Assembly: GCA_041603535.1 (NCBI GenBank)
Contig: JBFIEE010000010.1
Coordinates: forward strand, 1 to 64,000
Length of the DNA: 64,000 bases
Direction: 5' to 3'
Origin: HB2-32-21 sp041603535
GTDB lineage: Bacteria; Pseudomonadota; Gammaproteobacteria; Pseudomonadales; Porticoccaceae
Both the position numbers and the translations under genes were made by a program. The notes under the pieces are model-generated. The model did no database searches and was not told the origin of the DNA. It saw only the letters and a program-made list of their open reading frames with translations. Numbering within the stretch: position 1 is the stretch's first letter; every line of letters begins with the position of its first letter. Positions 53,906-63,861 of this stretch are shown here, piece by piece.

Positions 53906-55327
53906 ATGACGACTGAGCGCCAGCACAATCATTTTCAGTTTCTCGACGTAAAGCGCGAAGATCCTGAGAAAAAGCCGATCGCCAGACGAAAATCGAGTTT
54001 CGCTGAGATCTACGAGCCGTATCAGCAACCGGACGCTGCTGCACAATCACATCGATGTCTGGGCTGTGGCAACCCTTATTGTGAATGGAAGTGTCCTGTT
54101 CATAACTACATTCCCAACTGGTTGAAGTTGGTTGAAGAAGGCAACATCATTGAAGCGGCGGAATTATGCCATCAGACCAATACCCTGCCTGAAGTGTGTG
54201 GCCGGGTCTGCCCCCAGGATCGACTCTGCGAAGAAGCCTGTACGCTGAATGATGGGTTTGGCGCCGTCACCATCGGCAACGTCGAGAAATACATTACGGA
54301 TACCGCGCTTGCCATGGGCTGGAAGCCAACGGTGGAATCGGTGCAGGCGACCGGTAAAAAAGTTGCCATCATCGGAGCGGGGCCGGCCGGTCTTGGCTGC
54401 GCGGATATCCTGATTCGCAACGGCGTCAAGCCAGTGGTATTTGACCGCTATCCGGAAATTGGTGGCTTGCTGACTTTTGGTATTCCGGAATTTAAACTGG
54501 AAAAATCGGTGATGATCAAACGACGAGAAATGTTCGTCGAAACGGGCATCGAATTTCGTCTGAATGTCGATGTGGGCAAGGACATTCCGTTTCAATCGTT
54601 GCTTGAAGAATATGACGCGGTGTTTCTGGGCATGGGAACTTACACGACGATGCGCGGCGGGTTCCCTGGGGAGGATATGCCTGGGGTTGTCGATGCCTTG
54701 CCCTACCTGGTAGCAAACGTTAATCACAATCAGGGCTGGCCCCAGGCCGATTATGACTATGTCTCGGTCAAGGGTCAGCAGGTCGTCGTGCTGGGTGGTG
54801 GTGACACGGCGATGGATTGTAATCGTACCGCGATTCGCCAGGGCGCGAGACGAGTCACCTGCGTTTATCGGCGGGATGAGGCAAACATGCCGGGATCGCG
54901 TCGCGAGGTGGCTAATTCACGGGAGGAAGGTGTGAAATTCCTCTTCAATCGACAGCCTGTGGAAATCGTTGGCGACGGTCGGGTAACCGGGGTCAAGGTC
55001 GTCGAAACACGGCTCGGTGAACCCGATGAAAAGGGTCGCCAGCGGCCGCAGCCGGTCGCTGGAAGCGAGCAGATTATTCCCGCTGATGTGGTGCTCGTGG
55101 CGTTTGGCTTTCAACCTAGTCCTGCGCCATGGTTTGCCGATCACGGCATTGAACTCAACAGTTGGGGCGGTGTGATCGCGCCGGAAAAGCAGCATTTCCC
55201 TTTTCAGACGAGCAATGCCAAGGTATTTGCTGGTGGCGATATGGTACGGGGTTCTGACCTGGTGGTTACCGCGATCTGGGAAGGGCGGCAAGCCGCTGAA
55301 GGTATTCTTGATTATCTTGAAGTCTGA
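53906..55327 (+). CDS. gltD: Glutamate synthase small subunit
   Basis: 473 residues. N-terminal Fe-S clusters: CLGCGNPYCEWKC and CGRVCPQDRLCEEAC. FAD and NADPH Rossmann motifs are IIGAGPAGLGCADIL and VVVLGGGDTAMDCNRTAIR, with the closing FAD segment VFAGGDMVRGSDLVVTAI. Passes electrons from NADPH to GltB. Confidence 0.96.
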   Translation: MTTERQHNHFQFLDVKREDPEKKPIARRKSSFAEIYEPYQQPDAAAQSHRCLGCGNPYCEWKCPVHNYIPNWLKLVEEGNIIEAAELCHQTNTLPEVCGRVCPQDRLCEEACTLNDGFGAVTIGNVEKYITDTALAMGWKPTVESVQATGKKVAIIGAGPAGLGCADILIRNGVKPVVFDRYPEIGGLLTFGIPEFKLEKSVMIKRREMFVETGIEFRLNVDVGKDIPFQSLLEEYDAVFLGMGTYTTMRGGFPGEDMPGVVDALPYLVANVNHNQGWPQADYDYVSVKGQQVVVLGGGDTAMDCNRTAIRQGARRVTCVYRRDEANMPGSRREVANSREEGVKFLFNRQPVEIVGDGRVTGVKVVETRLGEPDEKGRQRPQPVAGSEQIIPADVVLVAFGFQPSPAPWFADHGIELNSWGGVIAPEKQHFPFQTSNAKVFAGGDMVRGSDLVVTAIWEGRQAAEGILDYLEV

Positions 55328-55416
55328 TTACATGATTGTGAGCAGATAGTTCACGGTTAGTTTAATCGGGTTCAGTCCGGTGCCGCTCCATTAAACTTGT
55401 ATCCATTGATCTTAGG

Positions 55417-55475
55417 CCCGTTAAGCTGGGCCCCGTTAAACGGGGGTTCGTTAATCTGGCTCATTAACCGTGACT
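55417..55475. repeat. Degenerate ~15-bp tandem repeat array ahead of hemE
   Basis: Successive units CCCGTTAAGCTGGGC, CCCGTTAAACGGGGG, TTCGTTAATCTGGCT and CATTAACCGTGA share a (C)CGTTAA core at ~15-base intervals; looser copies (CCATTAAAC, ACTAAACGG) flank them. The second unit with the base before it contains a perfect dyad CCCCGTT-A-AACGGGG at 55431-55445. It lies 24-80 bases before the hemE ATG. Confidence 0.5.
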
Positions 55476-55498
55476 GACTAAACGGCGGCAAATTAAAG

Positions 55499-56572
55499 AT
55501 GACAGAACTTAAAAATGATCGCGTGATTCGAGCGTTGCTGCGTGAGCCTGTGGACGTTACCCCTATTTGGGTAATGCGTCAGGCAGGTCGTTATCTTCCT
55601 GAGTACCGGGCCAGGCGTGCTCAAGCTGGGCATTTTATGGCGCTGTGCCAGAATCCCCAGGCAGCGTGCGAGGTCACTCTGCAACCGCTGGAGCGATTTG
55701 ATCTCGACGCGGCCATACTGTTCTCGGACATCCTGACGATTCCAGATGCTATGGGTCTCGGTCTGTATTTTGAGGAAGGTGAAGGTCCACGGTTTCGCAA
55801 ACCCGTGGTGTGTGCCAAAGACATTGAAAATTTGCCGACCATCGATACCGCATCAGACCTCCCCTATGTTGTTGACGCGGTTCGCCTGATTCGACGCGAA
55901 CTCAATGGTCGTGTTCCCTTAATCGGCTTTTCCGGCAGTCCGTGGACCCTGGCCACTTACATGATTGAGGGCGGCAGCAGTAAGGATTTTGCGAAAATAA
56001 AAACGATGGTTTACAGCAACCCCGCCTTATTGTCGTTGTTACTGGAAAAACTGGCCGCATCGGTCATTAATTATCTAAATGCTCAGATCGCTGCGGGCGC
56101 CCAGGTCGTGCAGATTTTCGATACCTGGGGCGGGGTCTTGAGCGACCAGGCCTATCGGGAGTTTTCGTTGAAATACCTCGCCCAGATTGTCGCTGGCCTG
56201 ACTCCCGAGGCAGACGGCAGGGTTGTGCCCGTTATTCTGTTCACCAAAGGTGGGGGCGGGTGGCTTGAGGCTATCTCTGCGACAGGGTGTCATGCTATAG
56301 GGCTCGACTGGACACAGAGCATCGCTCAGGCCAGGGCACGGGTCGGTACGCAGGTAGCTTTGCAGGGCAACATGGATCCTGCCATTTTACGTGCTCCTGT
56401 CAAGGCTATAGAGGCAGAGGCGGCCAGAATACTAGAGCAATATGGGCCTGGAGCTGGCCATGTTTTCAATCTTGGCCATGGTATAAGCCCTGACATAGAT
56501 CCTCAACATGTCGCCGCCCTTGTTGACGCAGTTCACAGATTGTCTGTGAACTACCACGGCCCCCTCCGGTAA
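55499..56572 (+). CDS. hemE: Uroporphyrinogen decarboxylase
   Basis: 357 residues. N-terminal PIWVMRQAGRYLPEYR (substrate-binding Arg), ILFSDILTIPDAMG, and GFSGSPWTLATYMIEG are diagnostic. Converts uroporphyrinogen III to coproporphyrinogen III. Placed after gltBD as in Pseudomonas. Confidence 0.96.
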   Translation: MTELKNDRVIRALLREPVDVTPIWVMRQAGRYLPEYRARRAQAGHFMALCQNPQAACEVTLQPLERFDLDAAILFSDILTIPDAMGLGLYFEEGEGPRFRKPVVCAKDIENLPTIDTASDLPYVVDAVRLIRRELNGRVPLIGFSGSPWTLATYMIEGGSSKDFAKIKTMVYSNPALLSLLLEKLAASVINYLNAQIAAGAQVVQIFDTWGGVLSDQAYREFSLKYLAQIVAGLTPEADGRVVPVILFTKGGGGWLEAISATGCHAIGLDWTQSIAQARARVGTQVALQGNMDPAILRAPVKAIEAEAARILEQYGPGAGHVFNLGHGISPDIDPQHVAALVDAVHRLSVNYHGPLR

Positions 56573-56753
56573 AAAGTGGCGTTTGTCGCGTAGATAAGCC
56601 GACTGGACATATCGTCTTGCAATTGGTGCTGCGGAGTTTACTCTTTAGCCTGCAAGTAACTATTAGCTGGTCAGGATCGCGTAACGTTGTTATCGTTAAG
56701 CGAAAAATCAGGGTCTAAAGGGGCAGCCTGCTGTAACCGCTGAAACTTAACTT

Positions 56754-58166
56754 ATGTCGATCAAGCAAGTACAGATAAGCGTGGATGATTTGACCCTGGG
56801 CATGTTCGTATCCAGGCTCGATCGTCCCTGGGGTAAAACGCCGTTCCCGCTGCAGGGCTTTCAGGTGCGGTCGCTAGACGAGATCGTCTCACTGCGAACA
56901 TTTTGCGATTACGTATATATTGATATCGTCAAAGGTAAAGGTCCACTCGAATATGGCGAGGCAGGGCTTCGCTCAGATCGCCGCTCGAATCCAGCTCGAT
57001 CAGCTAAGGGTGATCGACGACGTCTCACCAGAACGGGTAATGATGAGGGGCCGGGCTACACGCCGATCACCGTCCGTAAGGGGGTTTACGAAATAACAGT
57101 GCCATTGCGAGTAGAGGCTGAAAATGCCAGGAATATCGTGCGACATTTAAGGGGTAATCTGTCCCTTGTAAGTCGGCAGATTTCGCGTGGCAAGTTGGCG
57201 GACTATGAAAAGCTTAAGCAAAACGTTAATGGCATGGTGGAAAGTGTGCTGCGTTGTCCGGATGCCTTTACCTGGTTGGTTCGCCTACGTGAAAAAGATC
57301 AACACACTCATGATCACAGTTTGCGGTCGGCGCTGTGGGCCGTGCAGTTTGCACGCTTTATCGGTCTGGACAAAGAAGAGATCTCGGTGTTGTGTATGGG
57401 CGCCCTGCTTAAGGATATCGGCAAGATTAAAGTATCCAACGCTGTGCTGAGAAAGCAAAACCGCAGTGAAGCGGAAGAGCACGAGTACCGCAGTTATGTG
57501 CTGCACGGCGTGGAAATGTTGCGCAATACCCGCCAGGTGGAGCCCCGCATAATATCAATCGTGCGCTACCATGCTGAGCGACATAATGGTCAGGGCTTTC
57601 CCGAAGGCGTGTCAGGAACAAAAATCCCGCTGCTAGCCAGAATCACTGGTATTGCCACAACCTACGACATGATTAGCAACCCGCGTGAAACCAGTCAGCC
57701 GGTTGCGCCATCCCGTGCAGTAAGCTTGCTCTACAATATGCGGGGTGAAGAGTTCCAGGAAGATCTGATCGTTCAGTTTATCCAGTCCGTGGGTCTGTAC
57801 CCGACGGGCACACTGGTCGAACTGACCACGGGTGATATCGGTGTTGTGGTTGAACAGCATCCCAGTTCACGATTAACGCCGCAGGTCGCTATCCTCGATC
57901 AGAGAGCCAGTGATTTGAATAAAGATATCTTTCTGGTGGATTTGAAAGACAATGAAAAAGCCCTCCGAATCCTCGCTCATCATCAGCGGGGGAATACGCA
58001 GAGTAATGACCGCGTCGCAATCGCTCGCGATCTGGAGCCGACCGGCTACGATGTCGACCTGACAAATGTGTCTACGTTGTTCATGGACGCAGATGTCCAG
58101 CAGAAAGGTGGCCTGTGGGCCGCCGTCAAGGCAAAATTTAGGATTAATAGCCGCCCGGCGCAATAA
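56754..58166 (+). CDS. HD-GYP domain protein with degenerate metal site (DUF3391 N-terminus)
   Basis: 470 residues, cytoplasmic. Residues 1-~130 are a DUF3391 domain (ISVDDLTLGMFVSRLDRPW and DYVYIDIVKG). The HD-GYP fold spans ~165-375, but key ligands are changed: the HD pair reads KD in ALLKDIGKIK, the HH pair reads HA in VRYHAERHNGQGFP, and the IADxYDAL segment reads IATTYDMIS. It is therefore unlikely to hydrolyse c-di-GMP and may bind it or act through partners. A short C-terminal domain follows. Single gene after hemE; convergent with psd. Confidence 0.9.
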   Translation: MSIKQVQISVDDLTLGMFVSRLDRPWGKTPFPLQGFQVRSLDEIVSLRTFCDYVYIDIVKGKGPLEYGEAGLRSDRRSNPARSAKGDRRRLTRTGNDEGPGYTPITVRKGVYEITVPLRVEAENARNIVRHLRGNLSLVSRQISRGKLADYEKLKQNVNGMVESVLRCPDAFTWLVRLREKDQHTHDHSLRSALWAVQFARFIGLDKEEISVLCMGALLKDIGKIKVSNAVLRKQNRSEAEEHEYRSYVLHGVEMLRNTRQVEPRIISIVRYHAERHNGQGFPEGVSGTKIPLLARITGIATTYDMISNPRETSQPVAPSRAVSLLYNMRGEEFQEDLIVQFIQSVGLYPTGTLVELTTGDIGVVVEQHPSSRLTPQVAILDQRASDLNKDIFLVDLKDNEKALRILAHHQRGNTQSNDRVAIARDLEPTGYDVDLTNVSTLFMDADVQQKGGLWAAVKAKFRINSRPAQ

Positions 58167-58195
58167 GTTTTCGCCTGCACGTCATGGGTACGGTG

Positions 58196-59065
58196 TCATG
58201 CCTGGGGTGGCGTTTCCTGATCGGTGAAGTGCGCTATTAGTTCACCCATTTTCAGGAATTTACCGGGCTTTAGGTTGCTGTCTATACGGGTCCCATTCGG
58301 TAGCAGGACGATCGCCGTTGAACCAAATTTAAAACGACCTATCTCGTCACCCTTCGCGAAACTATATTCGTCGCCGCTATATCGTTCCTCATAAGCTTGA
58401 CCAGGGCGATAATTGCGCTGCCAGACGGTTTCAATGCCAGCGACCAACATGGCGCCCACCATTACCACGACGAATGCTCCCCGCTCAGATTCAAAAACAC
58501 ACACCAGCCGCTCGTTGCGAGTAAATAAACCAGGCTGGTGCGCTGTCGTAGCATGGTTTACTGAAAATAACCTGCCTGGGATGTATCGTGAATAACGCAG
58601 TTTGCCTGCTACAGGGATATGCACACGGTGGTAATCTCGCGGTGAGAGGTAAATAGTAGCGAAAACGCCATTCGAAAATTGCTCTGCCATTGTTTCGTCG
58701 CCGAGCAAATCAGCTGTGTGATACCGGTGTCCTTTCGCCTGTATTAGCTCACCAGCCGATATGGTGCCACATTGACTTATGGCGCCATCCGCCGGCGACA
58801 CGATGGCAATAGGTGTTTCCGCAATAGGACGTGTTCCCGGTTTCAGAGCCCTGGTAAAAAAATCATTGAAGGTGCTGTACGTCTTTATGTCAGTGCGCTC
58901 GGCAATACTCACGTCAACCTGATAGTGGCGGATAAATGCTTTAATAAGTAAGGTTTTCAGCCAGTTGATTCGGCTTTCGGCGAGTGGCGCCAGTAGTCTC
59001 GATAACAGGTGATGCGGCAACAGCCGTTGCAGGGCACAAAAGAGTGCTGCTTTACTAACAGTCAT
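58196..59065 (-). CDS. psd: Phosphatidylserine decarboxylase
   Basis: 289 residues. Membrane-associated pyruvoyl enzyme that makes phosphatidylethanolamine. Self-cleavage motif is FGST (in RFKFGSTAIVLLPNG) rather than the common LGST; the catalytic His is in YLSPRDYHRVHIPVAG. The ATG at 59065 lies 5 bases after the rhodanese stop; the longer reading is rejected. Confidence 0.94.
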   Translation of the reverse strand: MTVSKAALFCALQRLLPHHLLSRLLAPLAESRINWLKTLLIKAFIRHYQVDVSIAERTDIKTYSTFNDFFTRALKPGTRPIAETPIAIVSPADGAISQCGTISAGELIQAKGHRYHTADLLGDETMAEQFSNGVFATIYLSPRDYHRVHIPVAGKLRYSRYIPGRLFSVNHATTAHQPGLFTRNERLVCVFESERGAFVVVMVGAMLVAGIETVWQRNYRPGQAYEERYSGDEYSFAKGDEIGRFKFGSTAIVLLPNGTRIDSNLKPGKFLKMGELIAHFTDQETPPQA

Positions 59066-59069
59066 GTTA

Positions 59070-59879
59070 TTAATGCTCGATGGGAGTATCTGGCATGTTA
59101 CCCCATTCTGACCAGGAGCCATGGTAGGCTTTGATTCGTGAGTATCCGAGTATTCTCGCGACCAGGTAGGTGAAACCTGAGCGATGATGGCTATGGCAGT
59201 GTGTGGCGATAATCTTATCCCGCGTTAAGCCCCGCGAGGCGAGGTAGCTGTCCGCATCTTGTCGTATTCGCAGGTTGCGATCTGCATCCATCAGCGAAGT
59301 CCATTCGCAGTGAACCGCGCCAGGGATATGTCCGGGTCTCGCAGCGAGGGATCTAACGCCGTTGTACTCTTCCTCACTACGGGCATCCCAGACAACAAAA
59401 TCCTCGTTACCAAGGTTGCTCAGGATGTCATCGACTTCTGCAATGGGTGATAGATCCAGGCTGACTTGATTGTCAGAGGCAGCGATATTCGGGACTTCGT
59501 CAGTTACCGGAAAACCTTCATTACGCCACGCCACCATGCCTCCGTTCAGATAGGACCAGTGCCGGTGACCGAAGACGTCAAGCGTCCAGATAAATCGTCC
59601 AGCCCAGCCGCCACCTTCGTCATCACAGACAACGACACGGCTTTTGGGTGTCAGGCCGAGCCGATTAACCAGCTGGCGTAGCCTTTCCTGGCTTATCAGT
59701 TTGCCTACGGCGGGGCGCAGTCCGGACATTATCTCCGCCGGTGAGACAAAAATTGCCCCAGGAATATGGTTATCCAGGTAATGCTCTTCACGGCTCAGGT
59801 CGACAATGAGCAGATCCGCCTCGCCGAGGTGTCGTTCCAGCTGTTCAGGCTCCAGTAATAGAGGCAACGCACTTGGCAT
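59070..59879 (-). CDS. Rhodanese-type sulfurtransferase (two domains)
   Basis: 269 residues. Two rhodanese domains: an inactive N-terminal one (DLLIVDLSREEHYLDNHIPG) and a C-terminal one with active Cys in IIATHCHSHHRSGFTYL and VVWDARSEEEYNG. The loop CHSHHR resembles thiosulfate sulfurtransferases more than SseA (CGSGVT). Same position as PA4956 in P. aeruginosa, between psd and rsgA. Substrate not known. Confidence 0.88.
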   Translation of the reverse strand: MPSALPLLLEPEQLERHLGEADLLIVDLSREEHYLDNHIPGAIFVSPAEIMSGLRPAVGKLISQERLRQLVNRLGLTPKSRVVVCDDEGGGWAGRFIWTLDVFGHRHWSYLNGGMVAWRNEGFPVTDEVPNIAASDNQVSLDLSPIAEVDDILSNLGNEDFVVWDARSEEEYNGVRSLAARPGHIPGAVHCEWTSLMDADRNLRIRQDADSYLASRGLTRDKIIATHCHSHHRSGFTYLVARILGYSRIKAYHGSWSEWGNMPDTPIEH

Positions 59880-59914
59880 ACTCGAGTCCTGGTGGATAAC
59901 GTCGGGCTATCCAA

Positions 59915-60955
59915 CTATTGAAGGGTCAGACTTTGGCGGATTTGAAGAAAACTGTCCAGTCGAATGCGGGATATTTCGCCGCGGGTGCAGGCTTCGCGAA
60001 GTGCGCAATCTGGTTCATTGAGATGGTGGCAGTTACGAAAACGACATTGGCCGAGGAATGGCCTGAATTCTATAAAGCCCCTGGCCAGAATATGCTGGTC
60101 GATGTGCCCCAGTCCAAACTCTCGGATGCCCGGGGAGTCAATAATGCTACCGCCGCCCGGTAACATGAATAAATCTGCTGTCGTCGTGGTATGTCGGCCC
60201 TTGGCTCTGGCGTCGGATAAGGCGCCGATTTTGGCAGATGCTGCCGGGCAGAGTGCATTGATCAGCGACGACTTGCCGACGCCGGACTGGCCGACTAATA
60301 CGCTCACTTTGTCTTGCAAACAGGCGGCTAGCGCATCCATGGCCTGACCGGATTCGGCTGATACCGATAGCACTTCATAACCGATTCCCGAGTAGGGCTC
60401 GATGATATCGAGAACTCTGTTAACGCGGTCAGCGTCCATATCCATTTTATTAGCGACAATAACAGCCCTGATTTGATGATATTCACAGGCGACGAGGTAG
60501 CGATCAATCAATCCGGCGTAGGGCTCTGGCGTTGGCGCTACAACAATCAGTACTGTATCAACATTAGCGACTACCGGCCGTATTTTGCCGCGGCCATCGG
60601 GCCTTTCAAGAAGACTTTTGCGAGGCAATACGGCACAGATGACACCCTGGGATTCGCCGTCTTGCCAGATCACTTTGTCGCCAGTGACCAGTGAGCTCAG
60701 ATGCGCGCGAAAGTGGCATCTGCGCAGACGACTTTGCGGCGGCGCATCCGCCGGTAGTTCGTCCGGCAAATCATCAGGCAGCACATCAGCCTGATTACTG
60801 TAACGTGTCACTACGGTTCCGCGGCGTTCAGGACCAAGCTGTCCGGAAGCAAGCAAGGTATCGAGCAGGGTATCTTTGTTGGTTGTCGATGAAGAACGCG
60901 AGCGCTTGTCTTCTATACGTCTGCGCTGTTGCAAAGTAAGTTTCGACTTTGCCAT
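59915..60955 (-). CDS. rsgA: Ribosome small-subunit biogenesis GTPase RsgA
   Basis: 346 residues. Circularly permuted GTPase: OB fold, then G4 NKMD (in VIVANKMDMD), G1 GQSGVGKSSLINALCP, and G3 DSPGIREFG; C-terminal zinc motif CRFRNCHHLNEPDC. Start at ATG 60955 (MAKSKLTLQQRRRI, the typical basic N-terminus). Divergent from orn. Confidence 0.95.
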   Translation of the reverse strand: MAKSKLTLQQRRRIEDKRSRSSSTTNKDTLLDTLLASGQLGPERRGTVVTRYSNQADVLPDDLPDELPADAPPQSRLRRCHFRAHLSSLVTGDKVIWQDGESQGVICAVLPRKSLLERPDGRGKIRPVVANVDTVLIVVAPTPEPYAGLIDRYLVACEYHQIRAVIVANKMDMDADRVNRVLDIIEPYSGIGYEVLSVSAESGQAMDALAACLQDKVSVLVGQSGVGKSSLINALCPAASAKIGALSDARAKGRHTTTTADLFMLPGGGSIIDSPGIREFGLGHIDQHILARGFIEFRPFLGQCRFRNCHHLNEPDCALREACTRGEISRIRLDSFLQIRQSLTLQ

Positions 60956-61230
60956 ACCTCGTGGCCCTGCGCCTGTGCGGACGACGTAGCTTATAGCATA
61001 ATGGTTGGCCGCGACACTGGGGCAGAATCGGTTTGCAGGGCACAAATTTTGGTCCCTTCCAGGGGGGTTTACCTTTTTCGTGGTGACGGCGCGGCGAAAC
61101 CGATGTCAGGCCTGGCGCATAATATAGCGTTGATTCTACCTGGGGGCACGCGTCCGTGTCGCTCAAGCGGCAACCCCGATGACGTAGCAAACCGCCGGAG
61201 AATGTAGGTAAATGGCAAAGGCAACCGAGG

Positions 61231-61785
61231 ATGACAACTAAGATGGACGACCTTAACCTGATCTGGATTGACCTGGAAATGACCGGGCTTGATACCGTTA
61301 ACGACACGATTATTGAAATTGCCACGTTGGTTACCGACAAGGACCTGAACACGCTTGCTGAAGGCCCGATTCTGGCCATTCATCAGCCAGATGAAGTGCT
61401 TGATGGTATGGATGAGTGGAATACCCGCCAGCACGGCCAGTCAGGATTAATAGATCGGGTGAGGCACAGCCAGGTAAGCGCAGCGCAGGCGCAGCAGCTG
61501 ACCGTAGATTTTCTGCGTGAATGGGTGCCCAGGGGTAAGTCACCCATGAGTGGTAATTCGATTTGTCAAGATCGCCGTTTTATGGCGCGGGAGATGCCAG
61601 ACCTGGAGAGCTATTTTCACTACCGTAACCTGGATGTCAGTAGTATCAAGGAACTCATCGTGCGCTGGCGTCCAGAGTTGCTGAAAGGTTTTAACAAGAA
61701 AGGTAGTCACCTGGCGATGGATGATATTCACGATTCTATCGCCGAGCTGAAGTACTACCGCGAACACTTTATGGTGAAGTACTGA
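61231..61785 (+). CDS. orn: Oligoribonuclease
   Basis: 184 residues. DEDDh exonuclease: IWIDLEMTGLD, SGNSICQDRRFM and HDSIAELKYYREHF supply the acidic metal ligands and the His. Degrades 2-nt RNAs, including pGpG from c-di-GMP turnover. ATG 61231 has AAAGG 9 bases upstream; an alternative ATG is at 61243. Confidence 0.96.
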   Translation: MTTKMDDLNLIWIDLEMTGLDTVNDTIIEIATLVTDKDLNTLAEGPILAIHQPDEVLDGMDEWNTRQHGQSGLIDRVRHSQVSAAQAQQLTVDFLREWVPRGKSPMSGNSICQDRRFMAREMPDLESYFHYRNLDVSSIKELIVRWRPELLKGFNKKGSHLAMDDIHDSIAELKYYREHFMVKY

Positions 61786-61991
61786 TTAAAAATCACGTAC
61801 TAACTGACATTAACGCTCGGACTGACTGTCGGCTGCTGGCGTCGAGCACAAGCCTTTTAGCTGATCATGGACATGCAGGTGGTCACTGAAGCCCCAATTG
61901 GGTAATGCGGTAGATGCCATACTGAAAGAATTGTCAGTAGCGACTACTGAGTAAGCATATGGATAACTGTTCTGTTAAATAAAGGGTAACA

Positions 61992-63788
61992 ATGACCAAA
62001 AAAATCGTGCGTATTGGTGGAGCGGCTGGATACTGGGGTGACAGTTACGGCGGCGCTGCCCAGTTAGTGGACAAAGGCGCTGTTGACTACCTGGTGTTTG
62101 ACTATCTGGCCGAGGTCACCATGTCGATTCTGGCAAAGGCGCGTAGCCGGTCGGAAAACGCAGGTTATGCGACTGACTTTGTCTCGGGTATTCTCAAACC
62201 GCTGTTACCGAAACTGGCGGCAAAGGGCATCCGCGTGGTGGCCAATGCGGGCGGAGTAAATCTCCGGGCCTGTCAGGCGGCTATTCAAAAACTCACCGAG
62301 GAGGCCGGTATCAGCCTGAAAATCGGTATCGTCGAGGGTGACAATTTACTGGATAGAGATGCCGAATTTCGCGCCGCGGGCGTCACTGAAATGTTTACAG
62401 GGGCCAGTTTTCCGCCGCAAACGGCCAGCATCAATGCTTACCTTGGGGCCTTTCCTGTCGCCGCTGCGCTGGCGGCAGGTGCCGATATTGTGATCACCGG
62501 TCGCGTAGTGGACAGTGCGGTTACCCTTGGCCCGCTAATTCATGAGTTCGGCTGGCAGCCTGGTGACTACGATCGCCTGGCGGCGGGCACACTGGCCGGT
62601 CATCTCATTGAATGCGGTTGTCAGGTCACCGGTGGCAATTTCACCGACTGGCAATTGGTTGCTGATCAATGGCACGACATGGGTTATCCCATTGCCGAGT
62701 GCGCAGCCGATGGCAGTTTTGTAATCACCAAGGCCGAAGGCACCGGCGGCCTGGTATCCTTGCATACGGTCGGCGAACAGATGCTCTACGAAATCGGTGA
62801 TCCGCAGGCTTATATCGTGCCTGATGTAGTGTGCGATTTTGCCAGCGTAACAATGCAACAGCTCGCCGAGCATCGGGTGCGCGTCAGCGGCGCCAGGGGT
62901 TACCCACCTACGTCTACCTACAAGGTATGTTCGACTTATCCTGACGGCCATCGTGCCACCTGTCTGCAAACCATTACCGGCTTTGACGCCGAAGCCAAAG
63001 CCCAGCAGATGGGTGAATCGATTCTCGCCCGGTGCAGTCGTATGCTGGCCGAGCACGGTTGGGCCGATTTTCGCAAGACACAAATTGATCTGCTCGGCGC
63101 CAATACGTTGTGGAATCCGACCGAAGTTAAGCGACAGACGCCCAGTAGCGAAGTGGTACTCAGTATTTCGGCTTATCATGACGCTCCAGAGGCCGTAGAC
63201 CTGTTTTCCCGTGAAACCATGGGTTGTGCGCTTAGCATGGCAGCCGGTCGCTGCGGCGCTGGCGCCACCGGACGCCCAAGAGTATCGCCCGTTGTGCGGC
63301 TGTTTTCTTTTCTGCTGGATAAAAATTCAGTGCCGGTAAATGTTGCCGTTGACGGCCACAACATAAAATTGCCTGACACCGGCACCAAAGCTGTCTTCGC
63401 CGATCATATGCAAGTTATGCTAACGCCACTGCCCGTCCAGGAGGCCAACGAGGGCTTTGTTGAAATGGTGCCGTTGCTAAAGCTGGCGGTCGCGCGCAGC
63501 GGTGACAAGGGTGAGGACGCCAATATCGGCGTGATAGCGAGAAAACCTGAGTATTTACCCTATATAATGGCCGCCCTTACGCCGCAACGGGTTTCAGAAT
63601 GGTTCTCCCACGTGCTGGCTGGAGACGTCATTCGATACGAGCTGCCGGGGATCAACGCGCTGAATTTTGTGCTTAAAAATGCGCTCGGCGAAGGCGGTGT
63701 CGCGTCGCTTAATATCGACGTGCAGGGCAAAACTTACGGCCAACAGATATTGGCGATGCCCGTCGCGATACCCGGCGAGTTTAACTAG
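61992..63788 (+). CDS. AtuA family protein (DUF1446), acyclic terpene/lipid catabolism
   Basis: 598 residues, cytoplasmic. N-terminal IGGAAGYWGDSYGGAAQLV and VANAGGVNLRACQAAI, then GADIVITGRVVDSAVTLGPLIHEFGW identify the AtuA/DUF1446 family. The C-terminal ~100 residues (LKLAVARSGDKGEDANIGVIA) form a domain that is a separate protein in some species. In P. aeruginosa AtuA is needed for citronellol/geraniol degradation, but homologues occur in other acyl-CoA pathways. An acyl-CoA synthetase begins 73 bases later, supporting an acid-degradation operon. Confidence 0.88.
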   Translation: MTKKIVRIGGAAGYWGDSYGGAAQLVDKGAVDYLVFDYLAEVTMSILAKARSRSENAGYATDFVSGILKPLLPKLAAKGIRVVANAGGVNLRACQAAIQKLTEEAGISLKIGIVEGDNLLDRDAEFRAAGVTEMFTGASFPPQTASINAYLGAFPVAAALAAGADIVITGRVVDSAVTLGPLIHEFGWQPGDYDRLAAGTLAGHLIECGCQVTGGNFTDWQLVADQWHDMGYPIAECAADGSFVITKAEGTGGLVSLHTVGEQMLYEIGDPQAYIVPDVVCDFASVTMQQLAEHRVRVSGARGYPPTSTYKVCSTYPDGHRATCLQTITGFDAEAKAQQMGESILARCSRMLAEHGWADFRKTQIDLLGANTLWNPTEVKRQTPSSEVVLSISAYHDAPEAVDLFSRETMGCALSMAAGRCGAGATGRPRVSPVVRLFSFLLDKNSVPVNVAVDGHNIKLPDTGTKAVFADHMQVMLTPLPVQEANEGFVEMVPLLKLAVARSGDKGEDANIGVIARKPEYLPYIMAALTPQRVSEWFSHVLAGDVIRYELPGINALNFVLKNALGEGGVASLNIDVQGKTYGQQILAMPVAIPGEFN

Positions 63789-63861
63789 AACTTAGCTAGC
63801 AGAAGGTTGCACCTCGAAGTCAGGACTCAGAACGCTGACGCGAACCCGACAGGAGACAATA

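Noticed and set aside
58300..58345. FGST instead of LGST in Psd as a loss-of-function sign
   Set aside because: The essential Gly-Ser-Thr is intact and the preceding residue varies in the family; not evidence of inactivity.
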